DNA of 64,000 nt from Paenibacillus monticola (GTDB lineage: Bacteria > Bacillota > Bacilli > Paenibacillales > Paenibacillaceae), in the NCBI RefSeq assembly GCF_009664975.1, contig NZ_WJXB01000006.1, positions 124,001-188,000 of the forward strand, written 5' to 3'. The first letter of the stretch is position 1, and the number at the start of each line of letters is the position of its first letter. Below, in pieces: positions 24,975 through 34,577 of this stretch. Both the position numbers and the translations under genes were made by a program. The notes below the pieces were generated by a model, which did no database searches, was not told the origin of the DNA, and saw nothing but the letters and a program-made list of their open reading frames with translations.

Positions 24975-25919
24975 TTATTGACTTGTTTCGCTATCCAGTC
25001 CGGCATCAGGTGTACTGCTGGCTGTTCCCTCATCAAGCTTAACAAGAAACCGTGAAGAGGTTTTCCCATCGGTAATGGCTTGACCATTAATCGTAACCGT
25101 TGTAGCAGGTGAATAACCTGATTTAATATACATCCCTGCACTTCCTAGAGTAAAGCTCATGGTATCTCCTGCAGCAGTATTGCCAAAAGAAAGCTTCTCA
25201 CCCTTGGAGTTCTCGCCATTATAGACTTCAAGCCAGCTAACTCCAGTGGCAGCAATCTCTACTTGCACAGCACTGCCTGGGGGAGCAGAGACCTTGAATA
25301 TCGTTGTTTTTCCCGATTTTCCATCCTCCGTTACTGTAACTGCCTGCGGGGAAGGAGACGGGGTTGCTGTTGGCTCTGTAGTCGTTTGCGCAGTAGCACC
25401 GCCAACATCTGTTCCTGATGAGGCTGAAGGCGCCACTACACCCCCACCAGCCGCTGGCGGGGAGGTTTGAGCGGTCTGTGGGTCCTGCTCTGTATCTGTC
25501 AGTTTGACCGGATCGATCTGATTGGAATCTGATTTATTAAGCTGTGAGGCATACATATAAATCACTACAATTATTAATATAGGGAAAGTCCACATTAACA
25601 GTGTAGGCAGCCACTTCGCATTCCGCTCCGTTTCCGGCCTGCGGCTGCGCTTTTGAATCACCGTTTCCATAGTCGAATCCACAGGAGGTACAGGTACGTT
25701 ACCATGTTCCTCTAACAGTTCATCGGGATTAACACCCACTGCCTCCGCGTAGGTTTTGATAAACGCCCGTACATAAAAACTACCGGGGAGCACCTTATAA
25801 TCCTCCGCCTCGATGGCTTCCAAATATTTTTTGCGAATTTTTGTTACTTCCTGGACATCATCAAGGCTCATCCCTTTTTGCAGACGAGCTTCTTTCAAAT
25901 GCCGGCCCAGTTCCGACAT
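24975..25919 (-). CDS. ymfM: RodZ-like helix-turn-helix membrane protein (YmfM)
   Basis: A 314-residue bitopic protein. N-terminal helix-turn-helix (MSELGRHLKEARLQKGMSLDD, VQEVTKIRKKYLEAIEAEDY), a basic juxtamembrane stretch, one membrane helix (WLPTLLMWTFPILIIVVIYM, about 125-145), a Thr/Pro/Ser-rich linker and a C-terminal DUF4115 beta domain. This is the RodZ layout; RodZ links MreB to the wall-elongation machinery. ATG at 25919 follows TTAGGAGG. Sits downstream of ymfK, as in B. subtilis (ymfM). Confidence 0.92.
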   Translation of the reverse strand: MSELGRHLKEARLQKGMSLDDVQEVTKIRKKYLEAIEAEDYKVLPGSFYVRAFIKTYAEAVGVNPDELLEEHGNVPVPPVDSTMETVIQKRSRRPETERNAKWLPTLLMWTFPILIIVVIYMYASQLNKSDSNQIDPVKLTDTEQDPQTAQTSPPAAGGGVVAPSASSGTDVGGATAQTTTEPTATPSPSPQAVTVTEDGKSGKTTIFKVSAPPGSAVQVEIAATGVSWLEVYNGENSKGEKLSFGNTAAGDTMSFTLGSAGMYIKSGYSPATTVTINGQAITDGKTSSRFLVKLDEGTASSTPDAGLDSETSQ

Positions 25920-26023
25920 ACCATCACCTCCTAAAGTTTTGTTAGCATACTCTTCGATGTACAACTTCGTACAAAACACTTCGTAAGCATTCGCTCAGTT
26001 TTGTTAGCTCATCTTGATTTAGG

Positions 26024-26791
26024 TTATAGATCATCGCTATAGCTTGCTGTGAAAGATTCATACAGTATTTCTTCTGTGGGATTATTGCGCAGCTCAATAA
26101 TGATATCAAAATCATCGAACGTGTAATCAGACTCACGCACAAAAATATCTGGGTGCTCAATAACCTTTGTGCTAGGCATACTCATAACCTTCTGCAGCAA
26201 GTTGTAATGCTTCTCATTGGAACGTATTGTACTTACTATACCATCAATAATGAAAACATTGTTCGGGTTTAGCTCATCTTCAGCAAGCTGACTGCGGACA
26301 GTCTGCCGCAAAAGTGTTGAGGATACAAACGTCCAACGCTTCATCGAGCAGACACTTCCTGCGATAATGGATTCCGTTTTACCAACACGTGGCATCCCCC
26401 GCAGACCGATAACCTGGTTGCCCTCTCTTTTAAAAAGCTCACCGAGGAAATCTACCAGTAGACCTAGCTCATCGCGTGTGAAGCGGAAGGTCTTACGGTC
26501 ATCAGAATCCCTGTCTATATAGCGTCCATGCCGGACAGCCAGCTTGTCCACAAGTCTTGGAGTACGCAGAGCTGTAACCGTAATATTATCTACCTTCTTG
26601 AGCATTTCGCCCATCAGCATGATTTTCTCATCGTCATTCGTTTCCAGCAGCATTCCGCGAGTTTTGCCTTCAACTCCATTAATCGTCAGAATGTTAACCT
26701 CAAGCATTCCCAGCATAGAAGCGATATCCCCGAGCAGACCCGGTCTGTTCTTATGTATCTTATATTCCATATACCATTGTTTATACTCCAC
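26024..26791 (-). CDS. ymfK: DUF3388 protein YmfK (ACT-like domain plus P-loop)
   Basis: A 255-residue DUF3388 protein. The N-terminal ~75 residues look like an ACT-type regulatory domain (HKNRPGLLGDIASMLGMLEV, then NILTINGVEGKTRGMLL); the second half has a Walker A loop, GLRGMPRVGKTES, and VFIIDGIVST as possible Walker B. Biochemical function is unknown. The start is GTG at 26791, behind GAGGTG, giving the same start as B. subtilis YmfK. Between DUF3243 and the RodZ-like gene. Confidence 0.9.
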   Translation of the reverse strand: MEYKQWYMEYKIHKNRPGLLGDIASMLGMLEVNILTINGVEGKTRGMLLETNDDEKIMLMGEMLKKVDNITVTALRTPRLVDKLAVRHGRYIDRDSDDRKTFRFTRDELGLLVDFLGELFKREGNQVIGLRGMPRVGKTESIIAGSVCSMKRWTFVSSTLLRQTVRSQLAEDELNPNNVFIIDGIVSTIRSNEKHYNLLQKVMSMPSTKVIEHPDIFVRESDYTFDDFDIIIELRNNPTEEILYESFTASYSDDL

Positions 26792-26931
26792 CTGTACACC
26801 TCATAGATTCCTTTTCCCTATACTTTGCCAGACGTAAAAAAAGCTCTGATTCAACAAAGCGATCTGAAACAAGGGTCTTGTTAATGATATATAAAAAAAA
26901 ATTGAAAGGCAAGGTCAGTCTGTAAAATTGC

Positions 26932-26956
26932 AGAAAAGCTCCCGCGAGGGGAGCTT
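26932..26956 (-). terminator. Intrinsic terminator of ymfJ
   Basis: Perfect stem AAGCTCCC / GGGAGCTT with a CTCGC loop and TTTCTG on the minus strand, 12 bp after the stop. Confidence 0.8.
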
Positions 26957-26967
26957 GTTCCGCAAGC

Positions 26968-27231
26968 TTATGCGTTATTCTTCGCCAGCTTGACCATGAG
27001 TTTGGCAATGGTCTTCTTATCTCCGTCATCGCCAACATCCCATAGTTCTTTGATCGCGCGGTTCGAAGAGTTCGCTGGATCGACCTTATTGTCGAGGAAT
27101 TCCCCGATTTCAAAAGCCAGCTTAGTGATCGTCTCTTCGCTCATCCCAATTTTCTCCGCCTGTACGACCCGTTCACCCAGAAATTTTTTCCAGGTATCAA
27201 AATTCTTGATTACGGTATTTTCTGTTGACAT
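26968..27231 (-). CDS. ymfJ: DUF3243 protein YmfJ
   Basis: An 87-residue DUF3243 protein: MSTENTVIKNFDTWKKFLGE, then RVVQAEKIGMSEETITKLAF and a final LVKLAKNNA. Soluble, helical, no catalytic motif visible; function unknown. ATG at 27231 follows AAGGAGG. It is conserved in the ymf cluster between the SDR gene (ymfI) and ymfK. Confidence 0.92.
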   Translation of the reverse strand: MSTENTVIKNFDTWKKFLGERVVQAEKIGMSEETITKLAFEIGEFLDNKVDPANSSNRAIKELWDVGDDGDKKTIAKLMVKLAKNNA

Positions 27232-27368
27232 CTTAAATCCTCCTTCATGTTTACGGTCTGCCACTCGAATACAAGTACCAGCCGCCTTACGTGAGATTTA
27301 AAATCAACAGTTATAATATGTCTCAGGTCCGGAGTTCTTATACTGGAGCATTTCTCCAGCTTAAAGCA

Positions 27369-28127
27369 TCAGGTTATCCAGCCACCATTAGGACTAATAA
27401 TCTGCCCCGTGATATAACCCGATTCGGGCAGGGCCAGAAAATAAACAAGCGAAGATATTTCATGGGGAGAAGCCAGGCGTCCTGCAGGAATCTCTTCCTC
27501 CAGCATACGCATCTCATCCTCTTGAAGATTGGCCAGCATGGCCGTATTAACAGCTCCTGGCGCTACTGCATTCACTGTCACACCGGATGGCGCAAGCTCT
27601 TTGGCCAATGCTTTGGTAAAAGCGTTGACTCCCCCCTTACTAGCCGAATAGGCTACTTCGCAGGAGGCACCGGAAATTCCCCACACCGACGAGACGTTCA
27701 CAATTCGTCCATACCGCTGGGAAACCATATAGGGCATGAAAATCTGGCTGCACAGAAAGGTCCCTTTCAGGTTGACAGCCATAATATCATCCCATTCTTC
27801 TTCAGTCACATCGGCTAGCATCCCGTAATGCGATTTGCCAGCATTATTTACAAGAATATCAGGCTGCATTCCGCTACTTTCGAGTCTTTCGGCCATACGC
27901 AAAAGCTGACTGCGGTCTTTCATATCCGCAGTCACTGTCATCACCTTTGCGCCAAGGGCCATACACCGCCGGGCTACATCATTTGCTGCTTCGTGCGAAT
28001 TCATGTAATGAATGACAATATTCATACCTACAGAAGCAAAGCGCTCAGCAATAGCTCCACCGATTCCTCCACTGCCTCCAGTAACTAACACTGTCATTTC
28101 CCCTATAGGCTTGCTGTTCTCTCCCAT
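27369..28127 (-). CDS. ymfI: Short-chain dehydrogenase/reductase YmfI (FabG-like)
   Basis: A 252-residue Rossmann-fold oxidoreductase of the SDR family. NAD(P)-binding TGGSGGIGGA near residue 19, NNAG, catalytic Ser in NVSSVWG, Tyr-Lys in YSASKGG. Like 3-oxoacyl-ACP reductase FabG, but the physiological substrate is not known for YmfI. ATG at 28127 is preferred (AGGTGG 5 nt upstream); a GTG at 28136 would add three residues. It directly follows ymfH (9 bp). Confidence 0.92.
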   Translation of the reverse strand: MGENSKPIGEMTVLVTGGSGGIGGAIAERFASVGMNIVIHYMNSHEAANDVARRCMALGAKVMTVTADMKDRSQLLRMAERLESSGMQPDILVNNAGKSHYGMLADVTEEEWDDIMAVNLKGTFLCSQIFMPYMVSQRYGRIVNVSSVWGISGASCEVAYSASKGGVNAFTKALAKELAPSGVTVNAVAPGAVNTAMLANLQEDEMRMLEEEIPAGRLASPHEISSLVYFLALPESGYITGQIISPNGGWIT

Positions 28128-28136
28128 AATAGCCAC

Positions 28137-29417
28137 CTAAGGACTCACCACCAGCGAAACTGCGAGCTGCTCCCAATCCACATGATCCTGCAGGCGCTTA
28201 TTAACCTCATCAAGTGTAATGGATTCATAAACCGGCAACACTTCGAACAGATCACCACCACGGAACTGGTAACGCGTGAATTCGTGGGCAATACTTTCCG
28301 GTGAATTCAACATGCGCAAGTAGCCGCCGATTTTCTTTTTGCGAGCACGCTCAAAATCCTTCTCCGCGAAGCCTGACTCCAGCAGTAGATTCACTTCTTC
28401 CTTAATTCGCTGAAGGAGTAAATCCGGGTCCTTAGTATCCCCTCCAATCGCTGAAAAAGCATATTGTGGAGAGCTGTTAAACTCATGTCCAAAGCTGTCG
28501 GAGATCAGATCGGCATCATATAAGTTCTGATACAACGCCGTGCTGCTTCCAAGCAGCAGATCCAGCATCAGCTTGGTCGTAAGATCACGACGTACCGCAG
28601 CTTCACCCGTAAGTCCTTCTTCTTTTTCCTTAAACCCAAACATGATTTTAGGCATCGAAACCGCAAGTTTGCTCTCCAAACGTTTCTTAGCGACTTCTTT
28701 AGGCTCTTCTTCAAAAATACGTTTGATTTCGCCCTGCTTCTGGTATGATTTCTTACCCTGATTAGCGCGAATGAGCGAGAATACCTTCTCTGGTTCCACG
28801 CCGCCTACAACGAATAACAGCATATTGCTGGGATGATAAAAGGAGTGGTAACACGTATACAGCGTCTCCTTTGTAATCGTATCTATTGACTCTATCGTAC
28901 CGGCAATATCAATATGAACCGGATGCTTGGCATACATCGCTTCAATCAAGCCGAAGTATACACGCCAGTCTGGATTGTCCGCATACATATTGATTTCCTG
29001 TCCAATAATGCCTTTTTCCTTCTCCACATTCTCATCCGTGAAATAAGGGTTCTGGACAAAGTCTACAAGGGTGCTGAGGTTCGTCTCAATATTCTCGGTG
29101 GCTGAGAACAAATATACAGTCTGATCAAAGCTTGTAAAAGCATTCGCAGAAGCTCCATTTGAAGCAAAGGTTGCGAAAATATCACCTTCGGGTTCCTCAA
29201 ACATTTTGTGTTCCAGAAAATGAGCTATCCCGTCAGGGACCTGAGTCTCTTCTCCATCAGCAACACGAAAGTGATTGTCAACCGAACCAAATTTTGTTGC
29301 AAAAGTAGCATAGGTTTTCAGGAAGTCCGGCTTTGGAAGCACATATACCTGAAGACCATTATCCATAACCTCGTGATAGAGTGTTTCTTGAAGTCTCTCG
29401 TAATGAATCTTTTCCAT
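28137..29417 (-). CDS. ymfH: M16-family metallopeptidase YmfH
   Basis: A 426-residue M16 peptidase with an intact zinc site, HFLEH at residues 66-70, and the downstream Glu region (EKGIIGQEINMYADNPDWR). M16 peptidases such as insulinase or PqqL cut peptides in a clam-shell chamber made of two M16 halves; here the partner is probably YmfF, encoded just upstream. The ATG lies 2 bp after the ymfF stop, with GGAGGAA inside the end of ymfF, pointing to coupled translation. In B. subtilis related genes affect peptide signals. Confidence 0.93.
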   Translation of the reverse strand: MEKIHYERLQETLYHEVMDNGLQVYVLPKPDFLKTYATFATKFGSVDNHFRVADGEETQVPDGIAHFLEHKMFEEPEGDIFATFASNGASANAFTSFDQTVYLFSATENIETNLSTLVDFVQNPYFTDENVEKEKGIIGQEINMYADNPDWRVYFGLIEAMYAKHPVHIDIAGTIESIDTITKETLYTCYHSFYHPSNMLLFVVGGVEPEKVFSLIRANQGKKSYQKQGEIKRIFEEEPKEVAKKRLESKLAVSMPKIMFGFKEKEEGLTGEAAVRRDLTTKLMLDLLLGSSTALYQNLYDADLISDSFGHEFNSSPQYAFSAIGGDTKDPDLLLQRIKEEVNLLLESGFAEKDFERARKKKIGGYLRMLNSPESIAHEFTRYQFRGGDLFEVLPVYESITLDEVNKRLQDHVDWEQLAVSLVVSP

Positions 29418-29419
29418 CG

Positions 29420-30700
29420 CTATTCCTCCTTCTGCCCTGTCAGGAAATAAATCGTATCGAGCTGAAAAGTATCAGCAGCAGCCTTCACTTCTTCAGCTCC
29501 TATTGCTTCCACCTGCTCAATCAGCTCCAGCGTTGAACGATCTTTCCCGGATATCTGGCGATTAAAATCGAAGGAAATCATTTCAAAAGCGGAATCCTGA
29601 ATTTCGGAGAGCAGATTGCGGATCATCGCTTTAGTCTGGCTTAGCTCTAAATCGCTGATATTTCCAGCCTTCATCTCATCAAGCTGCTTGCGTATGATAT
29701 CAACTGCTTTGCCGTAATTTTTAGCTTCGATACCCGATTGGATTGTTCCAATTCCCTTGTGGCCGTCATAGCGGGAAGAGGCATAATAAGCCAAGCTTTC
29801 CTTCTCACGTACATTGACGAACAGCTTTGAGTGTGGGTATCCTCCGAATATTCCGTTGTACATAAGCGCAGTCGCATATGTATCATCTTTGTAGGTAATA
29901 GAGGTTCGCAGTCCCATATTCAGCTTGCCTTGATTGACATCCAGCTTCTCTTCGATCGTCCGGACCTCATTTACAGCAACAGGCGTAAATTTAGAAGAGT
30001 ATGCTCCTGTATCCGACTTATCACCGCCGAAGTGACGTTTGACTAGCTTCTCCACTTCCTCGGGTGTAGTATCACCAACTACATAGAGATCAAGAATCGC
30101 TCCATCGAGCCAGGATTTGTAAGACTGGTATAGATTCTCCGGTGTAATCCCCTCAAGATCGGCTCTTTGACCGAGCGGATGCAGACGGTAGGGTTCAAAG
30201 CGGCACATTTCCTCAATACAGCGTTCAGCTGCATAACGGGCCTTATCGTTTACGATAGCTTCGAGTTTTTTACGTACCGTTTCACGTTCGGTTGCCACGT
30301 AAGACGGGCGGAAGCTTCCATCCTCCAGCAAAGGTTGCGTTAATACATCCCCTAGAAAAGCAAACGATTCAGCAAGCAGGCTCTCCTTGCTTTGTACAAA
30401 GGAATCATTAATCGTATCCATCCGAAATTGAACGATCTGGTAATCGCCTCTTTTGTATACATCAAAACCGAAGCCTGCCCCGTACAGCTCTTCCAGACGT
30501 TCACGGAACTGGGTTGTCTCCGGATAGGTAGCCGTACCCCGGCGAAGCACAAAAGGAACCAGCGCTGTTGGAGTAACTGTGTCCTCATCAAGCGGAACAC
30601 CGGCATAAAGTGAGATGGCGAAAGTCTTGAAAGCCTTTGTCGGCAATACATGAATGCGCATGCCTGCGGCATTGCCATGATGAAACCCATTATTAGTCAA
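29420..30700 (-). CDS. ymfF: Inactive M16-family protein YmfF (no HXXEH)
   Basis: A 426-residue M16-fold protein without the HXXEH zinc motif: the equivalent region reads ALVPFVLRRGTATYPETTQ. It keeps the RxxxY-type C-terminal half (LYNGIFGG..., REKESLAYYASSRYDG). It is thus probably the non-catalytic partner of YmfH, as in other two-subunit M16 peptidases. The start is taken as TTG at 30700 because AAAGGAG sits 8 nt upstream; TTG at 30706 is too close. Operon with ymfH and ymfI. Confidence 0.9.
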   Translation of the reverse strand: MTNNGFHHGNAAGMRIHVLPTKAFKTFAISLYAGVPLDEDTVTPTALVPFVLRRGTATYPETTQFRERLEELYGAGFGFDVYKRGDYQIVQFRMDTINDSFVQSKESLLAESFAFLGDVLTQPLLEDGSFRPSYVATERETVRKKLEAIVNDKARYAAERCIEEMCRFEPYRLHPLGQRADLEGITPENLYQSYKSWLDGAILDLYVVGDTTPEEVEKLVKRHFGGDKSDTGAYSSKFTPVAVNEVRTIEEKLDVNQGKLNMGLRTSITYKDDTYATALMYNGIFGGYPHSKLFVNVREKESLAYYASSRYDGHKGIGTIQSGIEAKNYGKAVDIIRKQLDEMKAGNISDLELSQTKAMIRNLLSEIQDSAFEMISFDFNRQISGKDRSTLELIEQVEAIGAEEVKAAADTFQLDTIYFLTGQKEE

Positions 30701-30776
30701 GTCCAAAACTCCTTTACGGCGTGGATAGATGCTTTACAAATAGTTTATGAAGTATTATCCATTCTAAACCATTCCA

Positions 30777-30816
30777 AAGTAAGGAAGCAACCGGAAGTCC
30801 ATAACCGGTTGCTCCA
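30777..30816 (-). terminator. Intrinsic terminator of sleB
   Basis: Stem GAGCAACCGG / CCGGTTGCTTC followed by a TTACTTT tract on the minus strand, 6 bp after sleB. Confidence 0.75.
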
Positions 30817-30821
30817 CACTT

Positions 30822-31679
30822 CTACATACAGAAAATATGCTCACCAATCGTCTTTACCTGCGGACGACCCCAAATCCATTTGGAGGTAGCTGTCTCAGGG
30901 TTAAAGTAATAAAGGCATCCGCCCGATGGATCCCACCCATTCAGTGCCTGCTGCACCGCCTTTCGAGCCTGTTCATTCGGCTCCAAATAAATCTGCCCAT
31001 CAGCTACAGCAGTAAAAGCTCCTGGTTGGAAGATAACTCCCGATGGCGTATTGGGAAAACTCGGTGATTTCACACGATTAAGTATCACTGCAGCTACTGC
31101 AACCTGACCTTCAAAGGGCTCTCCTCTGGATTCTCCATAAACAGCATTAGCCATAATTTTGAGATCGTTATCAGTTAAGCCCATGGTATTGCCTGATGTT
31201 AGCTCAGCGGTATTCGACTTCTTCGTGGTGTTTTTGTTAGCGCTGCTATTATTAGCGGTCTTATTTGAAGCAGAGGGTTCAGTCGGCCTCCAACTTTTGC
31301 TTGCGTTATACAGCTTCAGCTTTGTTTTGGCACCCACAACACCATCTGCCTTCAACCCAAATTTCCATTGAAACCAGGTTACTGAATTTTTGGTTTTGGC
31401 TCCGAATTGGCTGTCTATTTTCCCCTCATAATAACCGAGATATTTCAGACGCCCCTGCAGTTCATAGACGTCCTGTCCGGTTGCTCCATATTTAACTGCT
31501 GTTGTGCTGAAGGCGGGTATAGCCTCATGCTCAATGACAATAGTCTCCGGTACTAGAGGTTCATCGTTGCTTTGATTCGTGTGAACAACACGAGGTTCCA
31601 GAACAAGTCTTCCTGCAAATGGAGCGGCGGCCAAGGCAAGGGTTAATGCGGCAAGTATCCACATCTTTTGTTTCTTCAT
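30822..31679 (-). CDS. sleB: Spore cortex-lytic enzyme SleB
   Basis: A 285-residue germination hydrolase that cuts cortex peptidoglycan. N-terminal membrane/signal segment (MWILAALTLALAAAPFAG), a peptidoglycan-binding repeat (GATGQDVYELQGRLKYLGYY, then FQWKFGLKADGVVGAKT, about 60-125), a Ser/Thr/Asn linker, and a C-terminal SleB/CwlJ hydrolase domain (MANAVYGESRGEPFEGQVA with the catalytic Glu, VILNRVKSPSFP, QALNGWDPSGGCLYYFNP). ATG at 31679 gives the usual N-terminus. A sigma-G-like promoter is 50 bp upstream. No ypeB, its usual partner, is next to it. Confidence 0.95.
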   Translation of the reverse strand: MKKQKMWILAALTLALAAAPFAGRLVLEPRVVHTNQSNDEPLVPETIVIEHEAIPAFSTTAVKYGATGQDVYELQGRLKYLGYYEGKIDSQFGAKTKNSVTWFQWKFGLKADGVVGAKTKLKLYNASKSWRPTEPSASNKTANNSSANKNTTKKSNTAELTSGNTMGLTDNDLKIMANAVYGESRGEPFEGQVAVAAVILNRVKSPSFPNTPSGVIFQPGAFTAVADGQIYLEPNEQARKAVQQALNGWDPSGGCLYYFNPETATSKWIWGRPQVKTIGEHIFCM

Positions 31680-31728
31680 AGGGTTCGCTCTACCTTTCTC
31701 TTGTGAGTTCTGCATGGATGGCTAAAGT

Positions 31729-31758
31729 TATTATGACGACAGTCAGCTTTTCCTATGC
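31729..31758 (-). promoter_or_regulatory. Candidate sigma-G promoter of sleB
   Basis: Minus strand GCATA, 18-bp spacer, CATAATA: a full match to the forespore sigma-G consensus (gmATR-N18-cATnmTA), 50 bp before the sleB ATG. sleB is known to be sigma-G-dependent in B. subtilis. Confidence 0.75.
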
Positions 31759-31788
31759 ATGGCAGTTTAAGAAGGCAGTGTTCCATCA

Positions 31789-31828
31789 AGAAGAACAGCC
31801 AGCCTCCGAGTTATGGAGACTGGCTGTT
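31789..31828 (-). terminator. Intrinsic terminator of spoIIIE
   Basis: Stem CAGCCAGTCTCC / GGAGGCTGGCTG with T-rich tail TTCTT on the minus strand. Confidence 0.8.
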
Positions 31829-31841
31829 TGATGTTGTTGAG

Positions 31842-34499
31842 CTACGAACTGATCTTATTATGATGATACTGTTCAAGAGAGATCAGCACCTCACGTGGCT
31901 TGCTGCCTTCGTAAGGCCCGATAACCCCCCGCGCCTCCATAGAGTCAACTAGGCGTGCGGCACGGGTGTACCCGACGCGCATGCGCCGCTGAAGCAAGGA
32001 TACGGATGCCTGCTTCGCTTCTAATACAATTTGTACTGCCTGTTCATACAATTCATCCTGTGGCTCCTGATCGTCTGCTGTGGTATCATCAATTTCCGGA
32101 ACAATGGATTCATCATAGTTGGCTTCACCTTGACTGCTGACATATTGAACGATGTCCTCAACCTCTTGGTCGCTCATAAAAGCACCTTGTACCCGAACCG
32201 GTTTGGAGGCTCCCATAGGCAGGAAAAGCATATCCCCGCGTCCAAGCAGCTTCTCCGCACCAGGCATATCCAGAATCGTACGTGAATCCACATTAGAGGA
32301 TACACCAAACGCAATACGGGAAGGTATATTCGCCTTAATAAGACCCGTAATAACATCTACCGAAGGTCGTTGAGTAGCAATAATTAAATGTATACCTGCT
32401 GCCCGTGCCATCTGGGCAAGTCGGCAAATCGCATCCTCCACATCATTGGCTGCAACCATCATTAGGTCTGCAAGCTCATCCACTACAACAACGATATAAG
32501 GCAACACGGCGGCCGGATTATCCTTCATCAGTTTATTGTAGCCTTCCAAATTCCGCGTTCCCGATTTGGAGAAGAGATCATATCGCTTCTCCATTTCCAC
32601 AACAATCTTCTTCAGGGCAAGACTGGCCCGCTTCGGATCGGTGACAACCGGTGCCAATAGATGCGGAATCCCGTTATAAATATTGAGTTCCACCATCTTG
32701 GGATCAACCATCAGGAATTTGACCTCATTAGGCTTCGCTTTATACAAAATGCTAGTAATAATACCGTTGATGCAGACGGACTTTCCTGATCCAGTCGCTC
32801 CAGCAACCAGCAAATGGGGCATCTTGGCCAGATTGCCGATAATAGTCTGCCCGGAAATATCCCGCCCAAAAGCAATCGTTAATTTCGATTCAGCCTCCTG
32901 AAAGATCTGCGTCTCCATGACTTCACGCATAGTCACAATGGACACCTCAGCATTCGGCACCTCAATCCCTATGGCCGACTTGCCCGGGATAGGCGCTTCC
33001 ATCCGGATATCCTTGGCTGCAAGCGCAAGTGCAATATCATCGGTGAGATTAACAATCCGGCTAACCTTTACACCAATATCCGGTTGAATCTCGTAGCGGG
33101 TAACCGCAGGTCCTCTTACTACTTCAAGTACCTTTGCTCTTACTCCAAAACTCTCCAACGTTGCTTCGAGCTTACGGGCCGTCTGCATATAATCATTCTG
33201 GTCTCCGGCCTTGATTCCCGCAGGCTTGGCCAAAAGACGAAAAGATGGAAGTTTATAGGGCTTTGGCGGAGGTGGAAGTGGCGGCACAGGAATAATATCT
33301 CCATCAGCCGTTGTAACTAATAACCCGGCCAAGTCTAGAGTCACATCGCCCTCGTCTGGATTATCCAGCGCATCCGCCGTACTTGACGCTCTATCCCTTC
33401 CGCTAATAACTACCTTAGGACCGGCACTACGGGCAGCTGGTGAGAACTCACTCCACTCCTCGCGGTCTGCTGCATTCAGCCCTTCGGAACGAATATGCTC
33501 AAAGAAATCGCGAATGATCGGGGTATCAGGCTCACTATCCTCATCGTCAAGATCATTATCCAGTTGACCATGAGAAGAAGGCCCGCTACCTGAGGCCATA
33601 CCCGAGATAATAGGTCCCGATTGCGCACTTCTTAGGATGGGTTCTTGAAACTCTTCATCTTGATCATCATCAGGATGTCCCACCGTTCGTGGAGTACCGG
33701 AAATCCACCCGGCAAGCTTTTGGAACAAGAACGGCTGCTTGCGGTTAGGCAAAGATTGTTCATCTTCGTCGTCATCATCATCATTTTGCATAGCCTGCTG
33801 CGCAGCAGAAACCTTATTGGATTTCACAACTCGTGTTGTCACCGGAACCGCCTGAGGACGGTTTGCCGCCTTAAGACGGATGCCTTCTACAAGCTTCACA
33901 GCACGGACCCGCAGCAACCCAAACAGTTCCACATAGGACAAATTAGTTACGAGCATGAAACTTATAGCCAGCATGACGATCATGAGCAGCTTGGCTCCAA
34001 GACTTCCAAACAGCCATAATAGAGCAGCATATTCCAGCCCGCCAATGTATCCTCCGCTGATGTCCTTACCCAACATATAAACACTGCTATTGTCGTTGGA
34101 ACTAGGTGAAAGTGATCCCGCAAGATCATTATGTATTTGTGCCAGCACATTGCCCGGATGTAACATGGATAAAGGACCCAGTTTCTGTTCCATCGCAGAG
34201 ATCGTGCTCATCAGGCACATCGACAGCACCAACAGCAGCACGCCTGTATGACGGCTGTTCCACTTAGATGGCCACCTCCGGTGTATCATGACCATCAGTC
34301 CATAAAAAATACCGGCCAACGGCAGCACAAAATAAAATCTACCCAACAAATAACCCGCCATGCTTGACAATGAGCGTCCAACAGCTGCCTCACCGGACAA
34401 CGCAATGACAGAGATTGTGATCAACATAATTCCGTATATTTCATATTTTAAAACACTGCCCAGCAGCGCTTTTTTCTTTTTCTTTTTTCGCTTAGCCAC
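31842..34499 (-). CDS. spoIIIE: DNA translocase SpoIIIE/FtsK
   Basis: An 885-residue membrane-anchored DNA pump that moves the chromosome into the forespore and clears septa. Basic N-terminus (KRKKKKKK), four membrane helices in the first ~200 residues, a long acidic linker (DDDDDEDEQ), then the motor: Walker A GATGSGKS near 567-574, PYIVVVVDELADLMM as Walker B, and the C-terminal gamma winged helix that reads SRS/KOPS-type sites (YEQAVQIVLEAKQASVSLLQ, MRVGYTRAARLVDSMEARGV). GTG at 34499 is preferred, with GGGGGTGG upstream; GTG at 34508 is possible. Preceded by ylzJ and tepA, as in B. subtilis. Confidence 0.96.
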   Translation of the reverse strand: MAKRKKKKKKALLGSVLKYEIYGIMLITISVIALSGEAAVGRSLSSMAGYLLGRFYFVLPLAGIFYGLMVMIHRRWPSKWNSRHTGVLLLVLSMCLMSTISAMEQKLGPLSMLHPGNVLAQIHNDLAGSLSPSSNDNSSVYMLGKDISGGYIGGLEYAALLWLFGSLGAKLLMIVMLAISFMLVTNLSYVELFGLLRVRAVKLVEGIRLKAANRPQAVPVTTRVVKSNKVSAAQQAMQNDDDDDEDEQSLPNRKQPFLFQKLAGWISGTPRTVGHPDDDQDEEFQEPILRSAQSGPIISGMASGSGPSSHGQLDNDLDDEDSEPDTPIIRDFFEHIRSEGLNAADREEWSEFSPAARSAGPKVVISGRDRASSTADALDNPDEGDVTLDLAGLLVTTADGDIIPVPPLPPPPKPYKLPSFRLLAKPAGIKAGDQNDYMQTARKLEATLESFGVRAKVLEVVRGPAVTRYEIQPDIGVKVSRIVNLTDDIALALAAKDIRMEAPIPGKSAIGIEVPNAEVSIVTMREVMETQIFQEAESKLTIAFGRDISGQTIIGNLAKMPHLLVAGATGSGKSVCINGIITSILYKAKPNEVKFLMVDPKMVELNIYNGIPHLLAPVVTDPKRASLALKKIVVEMEKRYDLFSKSGTRNLEGYNKLMKDNPAAVLPYIVVVVDELADLMMVAANDVEDAICRLAQMARAAGIHLIIATQRPSVDVITGLIKANIPSRIAFGVSSNVDSRTILDMPGAEKLLGRGDMLFLPMGASKPVRVQGAFMSDQEVEDIVQYVSSQGEANYDESIVPEIDDTTADDQEPQDELYEQAVQIVLEAKQASVSLLQRRMRVGYTRAARLVDSMEARGVIGPYEGSKPREVLISLEQYHHNKISS

Positions 34500-34577
34500 G
34501 CCAGCCACCCCCGGAACAATATTATACCATATAATGGCGTGGCGTACCTATGTTCTCTTTTGTCAGAAATTGCATCA

